A stretch of 64,000 bases of DNA from contig NZ_CP045309.1 of NCBI RefSeq assembly GCF_009671205.1, positions 2,790,001 to 2,854,000 of the forward strand. Reading direction: 5' to 3'. Below, piece by piece: positions 61,223 through 64,000 of the stretch. Positions within the stretch are counted from its first letter, which is position 1. Every line of letters starts with the position of its first letter. The stretch comes from Micromonospora terminaliae (GTDB lineage: Bacteria > Actinomycetota > Actinomycetes > Mycobacteriales > Micromonosporaceae). Position numbers and translations under genes: made by a program. The notes under the pieces were generated by a model. It did no database searches. It was given only the letters and a program-made list of their open reading frames with translations, and was not told the origin of the DNA.

Positions 61223-62290
61223 ATGACGACCGAGATGCTGTCCGCGGCGTACGAACGGCTGCACGCGTACGGGCCGGAGTTCGGCGGCGACGAGGAGGGC
61301 AACCACGGGCTGACCAACCACGGCCCGATGGCCGTGGAGGTGCTGGTCCGGCGCGGGCTCGACGTCGACGTCGAGAGCTGGCTCGACCGCTACGTACGCC
61401 GCCTGGCCGCGCTGCCCGGGACGAGCGCGCCCATCCGGCCCGGTGAGTGGGCCGCGGCGCTGGGCGACGCGCGACGGCTGCCCGACTGGACCGCGTACTT
61501 CCGGCACGAGCTCGCCGACCGCCCGTGGCGGGGCGTGCTCGCCGAGTGGTGGCCGCGGCTGCTGCCGGGCATCGTGGCCGGCTCGACCCACGGCGTGATC
61601 CGGGTCGGCCACGCGGTACGCGCCCTGCGCGGCGCCCGCGTCCCGGCCCGGCAGACCCTCGACGAGCTGGCCCACGGGCTGGCGTTCTGGGCGGCGCGCT
61701 ACCGCGAGCTCGCCGGGGTGGTCGGACCGGGGGGCACCCTGGCACCGCGCGAGGCCCTGGCCGCCGTCACCCGGCTCACCGACCAGACGGGCTTCATCGC
61801 CCACCGGCTCGACCGGCTCGAGCGCAGCCCGGACTGGACGGCAAGCCTCCGGGCGCTGGAGCCCGCCGCGTCCGCCGACGAGGTCCCGGCGCGGCTGGAG
61901 TCGCTCGTCGACAGCGCCGCCCGGGCGTACCTCGGGCTCGGTCACGGCTCGCCGGTCCTGCTGGTCCACGCCGCGACCGCGCCCAACGCCGTGCGGCACG
62001 TGCTCCCGGTCCTGCCCCGGGAGCAGTGGCTGCCGAGCCTCGCGGCGGCCTGGGCGGCCGTGGCGGCCGTCGTCGCCACGTACGCCCCGGCCCGGCCCGC
62101 GCCGGCCGCGGAAATCGTCCGGCGCCGGCCCGAGCCGACGCGCGAGGATGCGCTCCAGCGGGCCGCCGAGCACGGCGACGAGCACGTCCTGAAGTTCGCC
62201 GACACGGCCGTCGAGTCCTACGACCGCACCGGCGACCCCGGCCTGCTCGCCGCGACCCTGCACGCCGGCGAGCTGATCGGTCGCCCCTGA
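61223..62290 (+). CDS. Questin-oxidase-family protein (DUF4243, Baeyer-Villiger-type oxidase)
   Basis: 355 residues from the ATG at 61223 with GAGGAGG upstream. The family hallmarks are NHGLTNHGPMAVEVLVRRGL near the N-terminus, GIVAGSTHGVIRVGHAVRAL in the middle, LTDQTGFIAHRLDRLER, and HGDEHVLKFADTAVESY near the C-terminus. These conserved His residues, rather than a bound flavin motif, are typical. In fungi the enzyme opens an anthraquinone ring; bacterial members are of unknown substrate. It is controlled divergently by the ArsR-type regulator, which suggests induction by an aromatic or polyketide compound (inference). A hairpin at 62317-62344 follows. Confidence 0.88.
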   Translation: MTTEMLSAAYERLHAYGPEFGGDEEGNHGLTNHGPMAVEVLVRRGLDVDVESWLDRYVRRLAALPGTSAPIRPGEWAAALGDARRLPDWTAYFRHELADRPWRGVLAEWWPRLLPGIVAGSTHGVIRVGHAVRALRGARVPARQTLDELAHGLAFWAARYRELAGVVGPGGTLAPREALAAVTRLTDQTGFIAHRLDRLERSPDWTASLRALEPAASADEVPARLESLVDSAARAYLGLGHGSPVLLVHAATAPNAVRHVLPVLPREQWLPSLAAAWAAVAAVVATYAPARPAPAAEIVRRRPEPTREDALQRAAEHGDEHVLKFADTAVESYDRTGDPGLLAATLHAGELIGRP

Positions 62291-62316
62291 CGGCAGCCCT
62301 GCGCCACGGTGGCGTC

Positions 62317-62344
62317 GGGCCGGACCCCTCGTCAGGGACGGCCC
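62317..62344 (+). terminator. Hairpin terminator after the questin-oxidase gene
   Basis: GGGCCG (62317-62322) pairs with CGGCCC (62339-62344), with an inner CCC/GGG, 26 bases after the stop. Confidence 0.5.
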
Positions 62345-62472
62345 GCGCCGCGCAGGCTGTCGAGGGCCTGGCCGAGGGCCGCCTCAAGGTGGTCCGTCCG
62401 CCCGGTGTTCAGCAGAACCGCACGACCGAAATCCGGTACGACCGCACAGCGCCGCCGGGCTACCGTGCGCGC

Positions 62473-63372
62473 ATGAACGGCGCCCCCACCCTGCACTTCC
62501 ACACCGACCCGGGTGAGTTTCTGGCCGCGGCCGGCGACCACCTCGCGGCGAATCCCGTGATCGGCACGGTCGTGGCCACCGTCGCGCAGCGGCAGGTGGC
62601 CCGGCAGGCCGCCGGGGACGCGCCACCGGAGGACGACTGGTGGCTCGTGGTGCGGGACGCCTCCGGCGCGGTCGTCGGGGCCGGGATGCGCGCCGCGCCC
62701 TTCGCCCCGCGCCCGCCGTTCCTGTTGCCGATGCCGGACGAGGCGGCCGTGGCGCTGGCCCGGGTGTGGCACGAGCGCGGGGAGGAGGTGCGCGCCGTCA
62801 ACGGCGCGCTGCCCGCGGTGCGGCGGTGCGCCGCCGAGGTGGCCCGGCTCGGCGGCGGCCGGGTCGAGGTCGCCCAGCACACCCGGCTGCACGAGCTCGG
62901 CGACCTGGTGCCGCCGGCGCGGGTGCCCGGCGCGCTGGTGGCCGCCACGGACGACGACGTGGACCTGACCGCCGAGTGGTTCGACGCGTTCATGGCCGAC
63001 GCCGACGAGCAGGCGGGCCGCCCGCGCGGGGTCAGCGCGCACGAGACCCCCGACCGCGCCGAGCTGCTGCGCCGGATCCGGGACGGTCGGGTGTGGTTCT
63101 GGGCCGACGAGACCGGCCGGCGGGTGCACCTCACGGCCGCCAACCCGCCGGCGTTCGGCGTGGCCCGCATCGGCCCGGTCTACACCCCGCCGGAGCAGCG
63201 CGGGCGGGGCTGGGCCGGCAACGCGGTCGCGGAGGTCTCCCGGCTGCTGCGGGCCGAGGGCGCCCGGGTCTGCCTCTTCACCGACCAGGCCAACCCGACC
63301 TCGAACCGGATCTACGCCAACCTCGGCTACCGGGCGGTGGTCGACATGGCCAACCTGGTCGTCGTCCCCTGA
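62473..63372 (+). CDS. GNAT-family N-acetyltransferase (two-domain)
   Basis: 299 residues from the ATG at 62473; no strong ribosome site is seen. The C-terminal GNAT core has RIGPVYTPPEQRGRGWAGNA (acetyl-CoA loop R-G-R-G-W-A-G) followed by AEGARVCLFTDQANPTSNRI and YANLGYRAVVDMANLVV, the typical last strands. The N-terminal half (HFHTDPGEFLAAAGDHLAAN, GAGMRAAPFAPRPPFLLPMP) is a second, degenerate GNAT-like unit. This double architecture is frequent in actinobacteria and of unknown substrate. It is convergent with the sigma-factor gene. Confidence 0.88.
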   Translation: MNGAPTLHFHTDPGEFLAAAGDHLAANPVIGTVVATVAQRQVARQAAGDAPPEDDWWLVVRDASGAVVGAGMRAAPFAPRPPFLLPMPDEAAVALARVWHERGEEVRAVNGALPAVRRCAAEVARLGGGRVEVAQHTRLHELGDLVPPARVPGALVAATDDDVDLTAEWFDAFMADADEQAGRPRGVSAHETPDRAELLRRIRDGRVWFWADETGRRVHLTAANPPAFGVARIGPVYTPPEQRGRGWAGNAVAEVSRLLRAEGARVCLFTDQANPTSNRIYANLGYRAVVDMANLVVVP

Positions 63373-63412
63373 CGCCGGTGGCCGGCCCGCGGCCGGGGGT
63401 GGCCGCCGGCGT
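63372..63412. terminator. Bidirectional hairpin terminator
   Basis: 12-bp stem with one G-U-type pair (63372-63383 with 63401-63412), between the convergent GNAT and sigma-factor genes. Confidence 0.65.
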
Positions 63413-63417
63413 CGGGA

Positions 63418-64000
63418 TCAGTGGTCGAGGTCGAGCGCCGCCAGCCGCTCCGGGTCGGCGATCACGTCGATGGCGGCGATCCGCCCGTCGGTCACGGTGA
63501 ACGCCATGACCGACAGCGGCCGGCCGGCCGCGCTGACCAGGACCCCGGCCGCGCCGTTGACGAGCACCGGCCGGGCGAACGGGGAGAACCGGCCGAACGT
63601 GGTGGCCTGCGCGGCCACCACCCGCGCCCCGGTGAGCACCGTGGAGTGCCGCGCCCGGGCGGTCCCGCCGTCGGAGCGGAGCACCACGTCGGGGTGCAGC
63701 ACGGCCACCAGCCGGTCGAAGTCGCCCTCTCGGGCGGCGGCCAGGAACGCGCTGACCACCTCCCGCTGACGGGCGAGGTCCGGGTCGGGCGCGGGCGCCT
63801 GCCCGCGTACCCGGCGACGGGCCCGGCTGGCGAGCTGCCGGGCGGCGGCCGGTGACCGGTCGACCAGCGCGCCGATCTCCTCGAAGGGCACACCGAACAT
63901 GTCGTGCAGCACGAAGGCGAGCCGCTCGGTCGGGGCCAGCGTGTCCAGGACCACGAGCAGCGCCAGCCCGACCGAGTCGGCCAGCACGGCGGCGGACGCC
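63418..64000 (-). CDS. ECF41/SigJ-like RNA polymerase sigma factor, C-terminal part (truncated by window end)
   Basis: About 194 codons are present; the N-terminal region 2 lies beyond base 64000. Visible: sigma region 4 (LDTLAPTERLAFVLHDMFGV, PFEEIGALVDRSPAAARQLA, SRARRRVRGQ), then an extra C-terminal domain of about 110 residues (VVSAFLAAAREGDFDRLVAV, LHPDVVLRSDGG, PLSVMAFTVTDGRIAAIDVI). That extra domain is a SnoaL/NTF2-like fold, which is diagnostic of ECF41-type sigma factors, where it controls the sigma activity in place of an anti-sigma factor. Targets usually include a nearby carboxymuconolactone decarboxylase or oxidoreductase, which would be outside the window. Confidence 0.85.
   Translation of the reverse strand, partial: ASAAVLADSVGLALLVVLDTLAPTERLAFVLHDMFGVPFEEIGALVDRSPAAARQLASRARRRVRGQAPAPDPDLARQREVVSAFLAAAREGDFDRLVAVLHPDVVLRSDGGTARARHSTVLTGARVVAAQATTFGRFSPFARPVLVNGAAGVLVSAAGRPLSVMAFTVTDGRIAAIDVIADPERLAALDLDH

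Overview
The window is a 64 kb stretch of very GC-rich chromosome (G or C at almost every third codon position). GTG and TTG starts are common, GGAGG-type ribosome binding sites are frequent, and secreted hydrolases and actinobacterial regulators (HxlR, FadR/GntR, PucR, ArsR) are abundant. An Rpf-type transglycosylase sits behind a ydaO-type leader. Together these point to an actinomycete, most likely Micromonosporaceae (Micromonospora-like); the genus is inference. I see no rRNA, tRNA, CRISPR array, insertion sequence or prophage.

Layout. 1-13.4 kb: start of a diacylglycerol kinase-like gene, an Arg/Pro-rich envelope protein, a GNAT protein, a secreted GH6 cellulase with a CebR-like operator, a class A penicillin-binding protein, a family III CoA-transferase, a two-gene lipoprotein/thioredoxin operon, an M6 metalloprotease, and a DapA-like protein lacking its catalytic residues opposite a PucR regulator. 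13.4-25 kb: secreted X-Pro dipeptidyl-peptidase and M4 protease, a terminator whose 3' arm is tandemly repeated, a YbaB-like protein, Rpf behind a probable c-di-AMP riboswitch, a GH3 beta-glucosidase, a luciferase-hemerythrin fusion, and an HxlR/SDR pair. 25-37 kb: htpG, a FadR / alkylglycerol-monooxygenase-like / lysoplasmalogenase-like operon, a vanadium-haloperoxidase-like protein, a hydroxyisobutyrate-dehydrogenase-like enzyme, a FUSC membrane protein, smpB, and an ArsR/MFS operon. 37-42.9 kb: divergent GH3 and GH16 beta-glucanase genes, then GNAT and PhzF proteins. 42.9-58.6 kb: two giant leftward genes, a 3,221-residue secreted RTX-like repeat protein and a 1,931-residue TIR/NACHT/pentapeptide/WD40 protein. 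58.6-64 kb: an SLC13/ArsB-like permease, a divergent ArsR-type regulator and questin-oxidase pair, a GNAT protein and a truncated ECF41-like sigma factor.

How parts fit together. GH6, two GH3 enzymes and GH16 form a beta-glucan-degrading set whose promoters carry related palindromes, suggesting shared sugar-responsive repression. The FadR operon joins two enzyme families known in animals for cleaving ether lipids. The strongest candidate for an undescribed system is the giant TIR-NACHT-WD40 protein. It has the architecture of a bacterial NLR-like defence or signalling ATPase, with an intact TIR glutamate and Walker motifs. Between TIR and NACHT lie a metallophosphoesterase-like segment that has lost its metal ligands and a restriction-endonuclease-like segment. 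All functions are read from sequence motifs only; no database search was possible.
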